A DNA stretch of 64,000 bases, taken from Chelativorans alearensis (GTDB taxonomy: Bacteria > Pseudomonadota > Alphaproteobacteria > Rhizobiales > Rhizobiaceae). Shown here piece after piece: positions 16,241-25,700 of the stretch; the stretch's first letter is position 1, and each line of letters begins with the position of its first letter. The stretch is taken from contig NZ_WQNI01000005.1 in NCBI RefSeq assembly GCF_010993735.1, positions 2,501 to 66,500 on the forward strand, written 5' to 3'. The position numbers and the translations under genes are program-made. The notes beneath the pieces were generated by a model, which made no database searches, was not told the origin of the DNA, and was given only the letters and a program-made list of their open reading frames with translations.

Positions 16241-17596
16241 TCAGCTTTGGGCACCGCGGAATTCGGTGAGAATTCGCGCACCGGAAGCGGCAAGCTCGTC
16301 CGCGCGGCGGTCAAGGTCGGCCGCAAGCAGCCGCCCTGCCCGCTTGCGGACAACGCCGTCCACCATGACCGTGTCGACATTGGCCGGTCCGGCCTGCAAC
16401 ACGATGGAGGCGACCGGGTCGTTGACTGGATATAGCCCATGGGCGCGCGTATCGAGCAGCGCGATGTCGGCCGCCTTACCCGGTACGAGCGAGCCGACGC
16501 GGTGGTCCATGCCGGCCATGCGGGCGCCATCGATCGTCGCCCAGCGCAGCGCCTCGGCACTGGAGACGGTGATTGCCTCCGGCCCGGCCCCCATGGCCGC
16601 GATAGCATCGAGGTTGTCGAGCAGGCGCTGGCATTGCAGTGTCATGCGCGCCACGGTGAACATGTCGCTCGACATGGCCGACTCGATGTCGGAGCCGATC
16701 GAGACCGGCGCGCCAAGCGCCCGCAGCCGCCCCGTCAGCGGCCGGCCGAAGCCCATCTGCATCTCCACCTCCGCCGTCACCGTGAAGGAGACGCCGTTGG
16801 AGACGAGGAGGGAAAGCTGTTCGTCGCTGAGGATGTTGGCGTGAACGACATTGATATGGCGCCCCAGCAGCCCCTCCGCCGCCAGCCGCTCGAAACCGTC
16901 CGGGACCATGAAGCCGCCGCTCACATGCATGCTGGCGACAAGGCCGAGTTCGCGGGCGAGCCGGAAGTCTGCGAGGCAGACCTCGTGCACCGACATGCCG
17001 GGACCGAGGATGGCAAGCCCGAGGGTGACCAGCCCATCGTCGCTTGAAAGCCGCTCACGGCGCACCCGCTCGACCTCCGCGCGCGGCAGCGGGATCTCGC
17101 TGAAATGTCTCTGGCCGGTCTTGGGATCGGGCTTGGGCGAGCCGTGCAGGAAAAGTGCGCGGATGCCGCTATTCCGAAGCGCATCGATGGCGGCATCCGT
17201 GTGCTCGGGTGTGGGATTGTTGTGGCACCAGTCGACAAGCGTCGTGGTGCCCGCGTTGAGCTGGGCATGGGCGCCCATGAGATTGGCGATGTAGATGTCC
17301 TGCGGCCGGAAATGCGTGGCCAGCCCCGCATGCATGGCCCGCAGATATTCCTTGATCGTCCAGTCGGCGGCGATCCCGCGCAATCCCGTCTGCCAGGTGT
17401 GCAAGTGCGCGTTGACGAAGCCCGGCATGACGATCATGCCGGCGGCATCGATCACCTCGCCCACCTCTTCCACCTCCAGCCTTGGTGCGAGGGCGGCAAT
17501 GCGGCCCCGCTCCACCAGAAGGTCTCCGGGCGCCAGTATCCTTCCCTTCTCGTCCATGGTGACGATTGTGCCGCCCTTGATGAGAATGCGGGACAT
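16241..17596 (-). CDS. amidohydrolase family protein (ATZ/TRZ, cytosine deaminase-like)
   Basis: Metal-dependent hydrolase or deaminase of 451 aa. A small beta-sandwich (residues 1-60, 370-420) frames a TIM barrel. The HxH metal site is in VMPGFVNAHLHTWQTG; further ligand candidates are His in SMHVSGG, His in VVHANILSD and Asp in SIGSDIESAMSSDMF. The pattern belongs to the SsnA/chlorohydrolase/guanine deaminase branch, which removes amino, chloro or similar groups from heterocycles or nucleosides. It is the last gene of the TRAP operon, 14 bp after the permease, so it probably acts on the imported compound. The substrate is not identifiable. Confidence 0.87.
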   Translation of the reverse strand: MSRILIKGGTIVTMDEKGRILAPGDLLVERGRIAALAPRLEVEEVGEVIDAAGMIVMPGFVNAHLHTWQTGLRGIAADWTIKEYLRAMHAGLATHFRPQDIYIANLMGAHAQLNAGTTTLVDWCHNNPTPEHTDAAIDALRNSGIRALFLHGSPKPDPKTGQRHFSEIPLPRAEVERVRRERLSSDDGLVTLGLAILGPGMSVHEVCLADFRLARELGLVASMHVSGGFMVPDGFERLAAEGLLGRHINVVHANILSDEQLSLLVSNGVSFTVTAEVEMQMGFGRPLTGRLRALGAPVSIGSDIESAMSSDMFTVARMTLQCQRLLDNLDAIAAMGAGPEAITVSSAEALRWATIDGARMAGMDHRVGSLVPGKAADIALLDTRAHGLYPVNDPVASIVLQAGPANVDTVMVDGVVRKRAGRLLAADLDRRADELAASGARILTEFRGAQS

Positions 17597-17610
17597 GGAT
17601 GGGCCTCCGG

Positions 17611-19563
17611 CTAAAGAAGGAAGAGCGCGATGGCGGGGAAGGCCATCAGGATGAGCGTGACCGCCACCATGACGATCACGAAGGGGAAGGCGCCGGTGAA
17701 GATATCATGAAGGGACGCGAAGCCGGGCGGCAGCGTGCCCTTCACCACGAAGACGGAAAGCCCGAAGGGCGGCGTCAGAAGCCCGATCTCCACGCCGATC
17801 ACCGTGACCACGCCGAACCAGACCGGATCGCCGCCGAAGGCCGCCACCACCGGCAGCACGATGGGCAGGATGATCAGCATGATGGAGACCGAATCCAGGA
17901 TCATGCCGAGCAGGATCAGGATCACGAGATAGACGACGAGGAAGCCCATGAAGCCGAGATTAAGGGCGGCAAGGGCGGCGGTCATCTGCATGGGGATGGT
18001 GGAAAGTGTCAGCATGCGGCCATAGAGATTGGCGGCGATGATCAGGAACAGGATGCCGGCGGCGATGTAGCCCGTCTCCAGCACGACCCGGCCGATCTCC
18101 TTCAGGCCGAGCTTGCGCCGGGCAAAGCCGACGATGAAGGCGCCGAGGGCACCTACGGCCCCCGCCTCCGTCGCGGTAAAAACGCCGGCATAGATCCCGC
18201 CCATCACGACAGCGACGATGGCCACCACGGGCGCCAGCCGCCGCGCCATCTCCGCCGCCGGCATGCCCTCCGCCGCAACCGGCTTGGGCGTTCCGACAAA
18301 GCGGGGAAACCAGGTAGCCAGCGCCACGTTGAGCGCCGCGAAGGCCGAGGCGAGAAGAAGCCCCGGCACGATCGCCGCGATGAACAGCTTGCCGACCGAG
18401 ACCTCCGCCAGGAGCCCGTAGATGATGAGAAGCAGGCTCGGCGGGATGAGCATCCCCAAGACCGAGCTTCCCGTCACCACGCCGACCGCGAAACGCGGCG
18501 TATATCCGCTCTCGATCATCGGCGGCACGGCGATGCGGCTGAAGACCGCCGCGGACGCGATCGAGCTGCCGGTGATCGAGGCAAAGATGGCGTTGGCGGC
18601 GACGGTGGCCATGCCGAGCCCGCCGCGCACCCGCCGCAGGAGGTGGACGGCGACCTGGAAGGCGTCGCGGCCGGCATCGGCCCGGTCGAGCACCAGCCCC
18701 ATCAGCACGAAGAGCGGCACCACCCCGAACTCGTAGGAACGGATCGCGCCGCCGGCGGCAATCCCGAGCGCATTCTGGGCGATGGCCGGGTTGTGCCGCA
18801 CCAGCCACAGGCCGAGAAAGGAAAGCGCCAGAAGCGCAAAGGCGATCGGCATGCCGAGCGTGACCGCCACCAGAAGGCCGGCGAGCGAGACGATGCCGAT
18901 CCAGACCGGCGACAGGGTCAGGGTGAAATTCAGGATGAGAAAGGCAGCGACGGCACCGACGAAAATCGCGATCGGCAGGAGATCGCGCGACAACGCCGGC
19001 TCCCCCGGCGCCGGCCGCCGCAGGGCGCCCAAAAGGCCAGAACCGGACAGGAGAGCCCGCCGGCCGGCCTCGACGAATGCCACGGCACAGCCGGCCACCA
19101 CGGCGAACTTGAAGGGCCAGACCGTGATTTGATAGGCGCCGACGGCGCCGCTGAACTCACCCGAATGATAGGACTTCACGAGATAGCGCCACAGCCAGGA
19201 GAGCGCTGCGGCAAGGATCGCGGCCGCCGCGGCGAAGAAGACCAGCTCCATCGTGCGCGCCAGATGAGGCCGCTTTTCCTGCCAGGCGCCGATGAGGAAA
19301 TCCGCCCGCACCAGCCGCCCGCCGCCGATGGTGCTGCCAAGCTGGAGGAACACGCACGCCACGATGGTGAGCGCCACGATATCGCTCACACCGTTGATCG
19401 GCCTTAACAAGAAAAAACGCATGCCGATGTCGGCCACGATCAGAAGCATCAGCCCGACCAGGGCCGAGGAGGCGACGGCGGAAAGCACGAGCGGGACGGC
19501 CTGCCAGGTGCGCCCGAAAACAGAAGGGGCGGCGGCTCGTTCTGTCGCTGTGTTTTCGGCCAT
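17611..19563 (-). CDS. TRAP transporter permease, fused DctQ-DctM type
   Basis: A 650-aa inner-membrane protein that joins the small (DctQ, about residues 20-190, four hydrophobic segments) and large (DctM, about 215-650, twelve or so segments) TRAP subunits. The large part carries the family patterns GMPIAFALLALSFLGLW, ASITGSSIASAAVFSRIAVP and GSSVLGMLIPPSLLLIIYG, plus EIGLLTPPFGLSVFVVKG near the end. The ATG at 19563 gives MAENTATERA; a GTG 15 codons upstream is possible. With the binding protein 78 bp upstream it forms a sodium- or proton-driven high-affinity importer for a carboxylate-type compound. Confidence 0.92.
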   Translation of the reverse strand: MAENTATERAAAPSVFGRTWQAVPLVLSAVASSALVGLMLLIVADIGMRFFLLRPINGVSDIVALTIVACVFLQLGSTIGGGRLVRADFLIGAWQEKRPHLARTMELVFFAAAAAILAAALSWLWRYLVKSYHSGEFSGAVGAYQITVWPFKFAVVAGCAVAFVEAGRRALLSGSGLLGALRRPAPGEPALSRDLLPIAIFVGAVAAFLILNFTLTLSPVWIGIVSLAGLLVAVTLGMPIAFALLALSFLGLWLVRHNPAIAQNALGIAAGGAIRSYEFGVVPLFVLMGLVLDRADAGRDAFQVAVHLLRRVRGGLGMATVAANAIFASITGSSIASAAVFSRIAVPPMIESGYTPRFAVGVVTGSSVLGMLIPPSLLLIIYGLLAEVSVGKLFIAAIVPGLLLASAFAALNVALATWFPRFVGTPKPVAAEGMPAAEMARRLAPVVAIVAVVMGGIYAGVFTATEAGAVGALGAFIVGFARRKLGLKEIGRVVLETGYIAAGILFLIIAANLYGRMLTLSTIPMQMTAALAALNLGFMGFLVVYLVILILLGMILDSVSIMLIILPIVLPVVAAFGGDPVWFGVVTVIGVEIGLLTPPFGLSVFVVKGTLPPGFASLHDIFTGAFPFVIVMVAVTLILMAFPAIALFLL

Positions 19564-19641
19564 GCGCTTCGGCTCGCTGTAGGCGGGGTTCGCGATCCGA
19601 CCGGGCACGGCCGGATCACGCGAGTGCTTTCGGCGGCAGTT

Positions 19642-20715
19642 CTAGATATTGCCGTCCCAGTCGCGCAGCGGCTTGCCGCCTCTGGCGCGGACGGTAGCCA
19701 TGAACTCCTTCATGATCTCGCGCGCCGGGATGCCGTCGGCCTCACCGGCCTCGACCCAGTTGCGGCCGAGATCGGGCATCATGCTCACCCACTCCAGCCG
19801 CTGCTCCTGCGGCATCTTGGCAATCGTGGCGCCTTCCTCCTTCATCGCCTGGATGGCACTCGCCTGGCGCTCCTCGATCAGCCGGGCGTTCTCGGTGGAA
19901 TACTCCATGCCGAGTTCGGTCAGCACCTCCTGAACATCCTGTGGCAGCGTGTCCCAGGTGGCTCGGCTCACGCCGAAGCCTCCGAAGGTGAGCGGGCCCG
20001 TATCCACCAGCGTCACGAACGGCGCAACCTCGTGGATCTTGAGTGGATAGGCGCCGGTGGCGATCAGGATGGAACCGTCGCCGACGCCGGTCTGGAGCTG
20101 CGAATACTGCGCCGGCAGGCCCGTCGAGACGAGGGTGGCGCCGGTCGGCTCGATCCAGGGCGCACAGACCGGAACGCCGAGGATCTTCAGGCCCTTGAGA
20201 TCGGAAAGCTGCTCGATCGGCTTCTTGGTGAAGAGGTGATAGCCGTCCGAAACGCACGCCCCGAGAAAGACGATGCCGTTGGCCTCCCACTCGGCCTTCA
20301 TGGCCGCATTCTTGGCATTGAGCTCGTTCATCACGTCCACCGCCTGCTGCACGCCGCTGGTGGCAAATGGCGTCGAGTACATGATGTTCTGCAGCGGCAG
20401 GGCGGATGGTTCCCACAAAGCCCCGATCCAGCCCATGTCGGTCAATTGCTGGCTAACGGCTTCCAGCGTGTCCTCGAAGCCGTAGAGCGAGCCGCCGAAG
20501 GCCTCGGTCCAGTTGATCCGATGGCTGCTCCCCCGCTCCTCCAGCATCCGGTTCGAGCGTTCCACGATCACAGTCTTGAGCGGCGCCACCCAGGGGATGG
20601 CCAGCGGATGGCTGGAGGAGATCGTCAGATTGATGACCTCCTGCCCGAAAGCCGCGCGTGCCGGCAGTGCGGCGGCTGCGGCGGTAATCAGAATGGTGCG
20701 TCTGGAAATCAGCAT
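19642..20715 (-). CDS. TRAP transporter substrate-binding protein (DctP family)
   Basis: Periplasmic receptor, 357 aa. The N-terminus MLISRRTILITAAAAALPARAAFG-Q is a signal peptide with a twin-arginine-like SRRTI start; it is written here only as its key parts, SRR and the AFG-Q cleavage region. The mature domain shows the DctP pattern, including GGSLYGFEDTLEAVSQQLTD and the DLKGLKILGVPVCAP segment with the conserved binding region. It is the first gene of the operon TRAP receptor, TRAP permease, amidohydrolase. A LacI-type operator lies 94 bp upstream. Its ligand is probably a carboxylate or related small molecule. Confidence 0.92.
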   Translation of the reverse strand: MLISRRTILITAAAAALPARAAFGQEVINLTISSSHPLAIPWVAPLKTVIVERSNRMLEERGSSHRINWTEAFGGSLYGFEDTLEAVSQQLTDMGWIGALWEPSALPLQNIMYSTPFATSGVQQAVDVMNELNAKNAAMKAEWEANGIVFLGACVSDGYHLFTKKPIEQLSDLKGLKILGVPVCAPWIEPTGATLVSTGLPAQYSQLQTGVGDGSILIATGAYPLKIHEVAPFVTLVDTGPLTFGGFGVSRATWDTLPQDVQEVLTELGMEYSTENARLIEERQASAIQAMKEEGATIAKMPQEQRLEWVSMMPDLGRNWVEAGEADGIPAREIMKEFMATVRARGGKPLRDWDGNI

Positions 20716-20784
20716 CGGTCTCCTCCCTGGCTGCTGCTGCTATGCAACGAGCCTCCTCCGATCGAGCAAGCGCTCCCCAAGAAC

Positions 20785-20823
20785 CTTCTACCGCACGAGT
20801 TATTGAAATGCAATCGTTTGCAT
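20785..20823 (-). promoter_or_regulatory. TRAP operon promoter with LacI-family operator (site 3)
   Basis: TGCAATCGTTTGCA at 20809-20822, extended to ATGCAATCGTTTGCAT at 20808-20823, is identical to site 1 at 13607. On the minus strand TTGCAT (20813-20808) could be a -35 element, 17 bp from TAGAAG (20790-20785) as a -10. The operator would then cover the -35, consistent with repression. The operator is well supported, the promoter hexamers only weakly. Confidence 0.65.
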
Positions 20824-20902
20824 TCACTTGCGCAAAGCGCGGCATCGGGATCGACCGTCACGGGGTGGCAGCGGCATCCTCTATTGCATCGCAACATACC
20901 TC

Positions 20903-20944
20903 TTGACTGTACCAACTGGACGGTATATGTACCGTCTGGACGGT
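20903..20944 (+). promoter_or_regulatory. promoter and TetR-type operator of the RND efflux operon
   Basis: TTGACT (20903-20908) and TATGTA (20926-20931), 17 bp apart, form a plausible sigma-70 promoter. Overlapping the -10 are GACGGTA-TATG-TACCGTC (20919-20936) and ACCGTC-TG-GACGGT (20931-20944), two linked palindromes sharing the ACCGTC unit. A TetR-family gene starts about 95 bp downstream, so this is its likely operator and implies autorepression. Confidence 0.65.
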
Positions 20945-21039
20945 TAAGTAAGAACCAGCGCCGAATTGACCTCCCAAGTCTTTTGCATTCCGGGAATGCG
21001 GCACCTGACATTGGCCGCATTCCCGGACGGGCACACGGA

Positions 21040-21636
21040 ATGATGAGTGAAATGATGAGCGAACCGACCACCACGACGACGCGGACAGACAAGCGCACCT
21101 CGAATTCCCGCGAGGAGATCCTGGACGCAGCGCAACGCATCGTGAAGCGCGACGGCGCCGCCCATCTGACGATCGACGGCGTGGCGCGCGAAGCGGGCCT
21201 CAGCAAGGGCGGCGTGCTCTACAATTTCCCCAACAAGGAACGCCTGCTCAAGGGCATGCTCGACCGGATGCTTGAGAACTCGATCGCGCTGATTGAGGCC
21301 TTTCGCGAAGAATTCGCCGATTGCCCCAATCCCACGCTGAGGGCCATCATCAAGACAACGGCGAATAAGGAGTGTCTCGATCCGGCCCTAAACAGAGCCA
21401 TCCTGGCCGTGGCGGCGGAAGACCCCGAAATGATCGCTCCCCTCCAGGCAGAACTTGCGAAGCGTTGGGAACAGGTTCGACAGGAGTGCACGGATCGGGA
21501 CATGGCTGCCCTTTTGTGGGCCGCGGCCGACGGTCTCATGTTCCACGCTCTTCTCGATATCGGCGTCTTCCCGCCGGAAAAGCGGGCCGAACTTCTCGAA
21601 AAACTCGACGAACTGGCTGCAACCACCCTTAAGTAG
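21040..21636 (+). CDS. TetR family transcriptional regulator of the adjacent RND pump
   Basis: A 198-aa repressor with an N-terminal TetR HTH domain (SREEILDAAQRIVKRDGAAHL, shown in part, then TIDGVAREAGLSKGGVLYNF and PNKERLLKGM) and a helical ligand domain. It resembles regulators that use GVLYNFPNKE instead of the commoner ALYYHF. Four ATGs cluster at the start (21040, 21043, 21052, 21055) and none has a clear ribosome binding site; 21040 is taken. The membrane-fusion protein gene follows after 10 bp and the pump after that, so the three form one autoregulated operon. Confidence 0.9.
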   Translation: MMSEMMSEPTTTTTRTDKRTSNSREEILDAAQRIVKRDGAAHLTIDGVAREAGLSKGGVLYNFPNKERLLKGMLDRMLENSIALIEAFREEFADCPNPTLRAIIKTTANKECLDPALNRAILAVAAEDPEMIAPLQAELAKRWEQVRQECTDRDMAALLWAAADGLMFHALLDIGVFPPEKRAELLEKLDELAATTLK

Positions 21637-21646
21637 GATAGGTCCC

Positions 21647-22705
21647 ATGTCCGCATTTAATCGTTCCGGCGCGCTTGCGCTGGCCGCCCTTATTCTTGCC
21701 GCCTGCTCGGAAAGCGAGGCCAACAAGGCCGCGGAACCGCCGGTCCAGACCGTGGCGATCGAGCCGGTCTCACAATCCGCCGCGCTCGGCGCGCGCAATT
21801 TCGTCGGCCGGCTGGCGCCGGTCAGCACGGTGGACGTCTCCTTCCGCGTCGGCGGTGAACTGATCGAGATGCCGGTCAGCGAAGGCACGAAGATCGAGAA
21901 GGGCGCCCTTCTGGCCGCCCTCGACCCAACCGATTACGAGCTTGCACTGCGCCAGGCAAAGCTCTCCGCCGAACTCGCCAAGGCAGATTTCGAGCGCAAG
22001 GAAAAGCTGCTTGGCAGCAATTCCATTTCGCGTTCCGTCTTCGACCAATCGGAGACCGACTATGAGTTGAAGAAGGTGGCAGCCGAGAACGCATTGCGCG
22101 ATCTTTCCGATACCACGATCGAAGCCCCCTTCGATGCGCTGATCACGCGCCGCCTGACCGACGCCTACACCAACGTGCAAGCCGGCCAGGAGGTCCTGCG
22201 CATCCAGGACATCAGCGAGTTCCGCGTCAAGATTTCCGTGCCGGAAGACGTTCTCCGGCTGGTCAACGATCCCGACCTTATCGAGGCCGAGGCGGCGATC
22301 CCTGGGACGGACAAGCGCTACCCGCTCGAATATCGCGAGCATAACACCGAGGCCGACGCCGTCGCCCAGACCTACGAGGTAACCTTCGGCATGGCACCGC
22401 CGAGCGACGTCAATCTCCTGCCCGGGATGACCGTCTCCGTCGCCGTCAACAGCGTGGCGCCGCAATCCCAAGAGGTCTATTCCGTGCCCATCGCCGCGGT
22501 CGACACCCGTGCTGACGGCGCCTTTCGCGTCTGGGTCTACAACACTGAAACTGGCGCGGTCAGTCCGCGCGAAGTGGAGATCGGGACGCTCGTCAGCGAC
22601 CGCGTGCCGGTACTTTCGGGCCTCAATATCGGCGAATTCGTCGTGGCCGCAGGCGGGCAGCTCCTGCGCGAGGGCATGATCGTACATCCGATGGGCGCGT
22701 TCTGA
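21647..22705 (+). CDS. RND efflux system periplasmic adaptor (HlyD/AcrA family) lipoprotein
   Basis: Membrane-fusion protein, 352 aa. The N-terminus ends in the lipobox LAAC (ALILAACSES), so it is probably lipid-anchored in the inner membrane. It has the split lipoyl-type domain (VDVSFRVGGELIEMPVSEGT and APFDALITRRLTDAYTNVQ, shown in pieces), an alpha-helical hairpin (about 100-145) and the beta-barrel domain with LRIQDISEFRVKISVPED. It begins 10 bp after the TetR gene and is followed by the RND pump. It should bridge pump and outer-membrane channel; no TolC-type gene is adjacent. Confidence 0.92.
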   Translation: MSAFNRSGALALAALILAACSESEANKAAEPPVQTVAIEPVSQSAALGARNFVGRLAPVSTVDVSFRVGGELIEMPVSEGTKIEKGALLAALDPTDYELALRQAKLSAELAKADFERKEKLLGSNSISRSVFDQSETDYELKKVAAENALRDLSDTTIEAPFDALITRRLTDAYTNVQAGQEVLRIQDISEFRVKISVPEDVLRLVNDPDLIEAEAAIPGTDKRYPLEYREHNTEADAVAQTYEVTFGMAPPSDVNLLPGMTVSVAVNSVAPQSQEVYSVPIAAVDTRADGAFRVWVYNTETGAVSPREVEIGTLVSDRVPVLSGLNIGEFVVAAGGQLLREGMIVHPMGAF

Positions 22706-22752
22706 CGGACAGAGCCACCCCAAACCTTTCATACAATTAAAGAATTCACGCC

Positions 22753-25700
22753 ATGAACATTGCGCGTCTCGCCATCGCACGCCCGATCTATACCTGGATG
22801 ATCGTCCTCCTCTGCCTCCTGGGCGGGCTCTGGGGCCTGAGCAGCGTCGGCCGCCTGGAGGACCCGGCCTTCACCATCAAGCAGGCTGTCGTCGTGACGC
22901 CTTATCCGGGTGCCACCGCAGAGGAGGTCGAGCAGGAAGTCACCGAGGTTCTCGAATCGGCCGTCCAACAGATGCCGCAGCTCGATTTCGTGACGTCGAA
23001 GTCGACGCCCGGCATGTCCCAGCTCGAGGTGGAGATCAAGTCGACCTACGATGGCTCCGAAATCCCGCAGATCTGGGACGAGTTGCGCCGCAAGATCAAC
23101 GACGCCCGTTCCTCGCTGCCGAGCGGGGCCGGTCCTTCGGTCGTCAATGACGATTTCGGCGATGTGTTCGGCCTCTTCTACGCCGTCACCGCGCCTGGCT
23201 TCTCCGACGCCGACAGGCGCGACATCGCAACCTTCCTGCGTCGCGAGCTTCTGACCGTAGCCAACGTGGCAAAGGTCACGACGGCGGGCGAGCCGACGGA
23301 GACGATCTATATCGAGATATCCAACGAGCGCCTTGCCCGTTTCGGCATTCCCGTTTCCCAGGTGCTTTCCACCATCCAGAGCGAGAATGCCGTGGAAAAT
23401 GCCGGTGCGGTGCGGATAGGCGACCGCCACGTGCGCATCTCCATGCAGCCTTCCTTCGATTCTGTAGCGGCGATCGAGGCGCTCAGGGTCGGCCGGCCCG
23501 GCACGACCGAGCAGATCAGCCTGCTCGACGTGGCGAAGGTGGTACGCGCGCCCACCGAGGTGCCCGACGAGCTGATCCGCTTCCACGGCGAGGAGGCCTT
23601 TACGCTCGCTGTCGCCGGCGTGGCCGACGCCAATATCGTCGAGATCGGCCAGGCAGTCGATGCAAAGCTTGCCGAGCTCTCCGCGCGCATTCCGCTCGGC
23701 GTCGAGATCAATCCCATCTATCAGCAACATGTCGTGGTGGACCAGGCCATCAATGATTTCATGGTGAACCTGGCCATGTCGGTCGCCATCGTCATCGGCG
23801 TGCTGTGCATCTTCATGGGCTGGCGCGTCGGCATCGTCGTCGGCGGCACGCTGCTCCTGACGGTGCTGGGGACGGTGTTTTTCATGGGCGTCTTCGGCAT
23901 CGAGATGGAGCGCATCTCGCTCGGCGCCCTCATCATCGCCATGGGCATGCTGGTCGACAACGCCATCGTGATCGCCGAAGGTATGCTCATCAACATGCAA
24001 AGGGGCATGAACGCCGAAGCTGCCGCCGACGATGCCGCCAAGCGCACGCAGATTCCACTCCTGGGCGCCACCGTCATCGGCATCATGGCCTTCGCCGGCA
24101 TAGGGCTGTCCCCCGACGCCACGGGCGAGTTCCTCTTCTCTCTTTTTGCCGTCATCGGCATATCGCTTTTGTTGAGCTGGATTCTCGCCATCACGGTCAC
24201 GCCGCTCTTCGGCCATTACCTGCTGAAGACCGGAACGGGCTCGGCCGACGACGACCCTTATCGCGGGCCGATCTACGGCGCCTACCGCGCTGTCCTGCGG
24301 GGCGCTCTGCGCGTGCGCGGGCTCACCGTCGTTGCACTCATCCTTCTGACGGGCGCGTCCTTCTACGGTTTCGGCCTGGTGAAGCAACAGTTCTTCCCCG
24401 ATTCCAACACGCCGCTCTTCTACGTCAACTACGTCCTGCCGCAGGGCTCCGACATCCGCGCCACGGCGCGCGACATGGACGAGATCGAAGAGATCATCAA
24501 GGACAAGCCCGGCGTGACGGCCGTCGCCAGCTTCATCGGCCGGGGCGCCAGCCGCTTCATGCTCACCTATGCGCCCGAGCAGCCCAACACGGCCTATGGC
24601 CAGTTCATCGTCGAGATGGAGGAACGCGACCAGATCGACGCGTTGGCTGCCGAGCTGCGCGAGGAGCTGGGGCAGAAATACCCGAGCGCCGAGATCCGCA
24701 CCGAGCGGCTGGTCTTCGGCCCCGGCGGTGGGGCCAAGGTGGAAGCGCGCTTCTCGGGCAACGATCCGGCCGTGCTGCGCCGCCTCGCCGACGAGGCCAT
24801 CGCTATCATGCACCGCAGCGGCACGCTCATGGACATCCGTCACAACTGGCGTCAGCGCGAACTCGTCATCGCGCCCGAGATCAACGAGGAGCGCGCGCGT
24901 ATTTCCGGTGTCAGCCGAGCCGATGTGGCCGAGACGCTTGCCTTCGCCACAACCGGCGTCCAGGCCGGCACCTATCGCGAAAGCGATCGGGCGATCCCCA
25001 TCGTGGCGCGCCCGCCGGCCGAGGAGCGGCTCGATGTCGGGCGCCTGCAGGACCGGCTGGTATGGAGCTCCGGCGAAAACGCCTATGTGCCGATCACCCA
25101 GATCGTCACCAGCTTCGAGACCGTTCCGCAGGAGGTGCTCATTCGCCGCCGCAACCGGGTGCGCACGCTCACCGTCCAGGCCGAGCCGATAGCCGGCCTG
25201 ACGCCGACCGACGCGCTGGGCAGCGTGCGCGCATCGATCGAGGCTCTGCCCCTGCCCACCGGCTACCAGCTCGAATGGGGCGGAGAGTACGAGAATTCGC
25301 GCGACGCGCAGCAGTCGCTGGGCAGCCAGCTGCCGCTCAGCTTCCTCGTCATGCTGGTCATTTCGGTATTGCTGTTCGGCAAGATCCGCCAGCCGCTCAT
25401 CATCTGGCTGGTCGTGCCGATGGCCGTGTGCGGCGTGGTCGCCGGCCTTCTGTTCACCGGCCTGCCATTCAGCTTCACCGCGCTGCTCGGACTTTTGAGC
25501 CTGTCGGGCATGCTGATGAAGAACGGCATCGTGCTCGTCGACGAGATCGATGCGCAGATCGCCTCGGGCATCGTGCCGGAAACGGCAGTCGTGGATGCCA
25601 GCGTGAGCCGTCTGCGGCCCGTCTTCCTGGCGGCCGTCACCACCGTGCTTGGCATGATCCCGCTTCTGCCCGACGCCTTCTTCGCGTCCATGGCGGTGAC

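Noticed and set aside
17599-19407. A 602-codon plus-strand frame
   Set aside because: Antisense to the fused TRAP permease; very charged, low-complexity product. The opposite strand encodes a clear transporter.
19564-19608. GTG start for the TRAP permease 15 codons upstream
   Set aside because: The ATG at 19563 gives a more typical N-terminus; neither has a strong ribosome binding site, so this remains only an alternative.
22729-24843. A 704-codon minus-strand frame
   Set aside because: Antisense shadow of the RND pump, with no ribosome binding site or recognisable domain.
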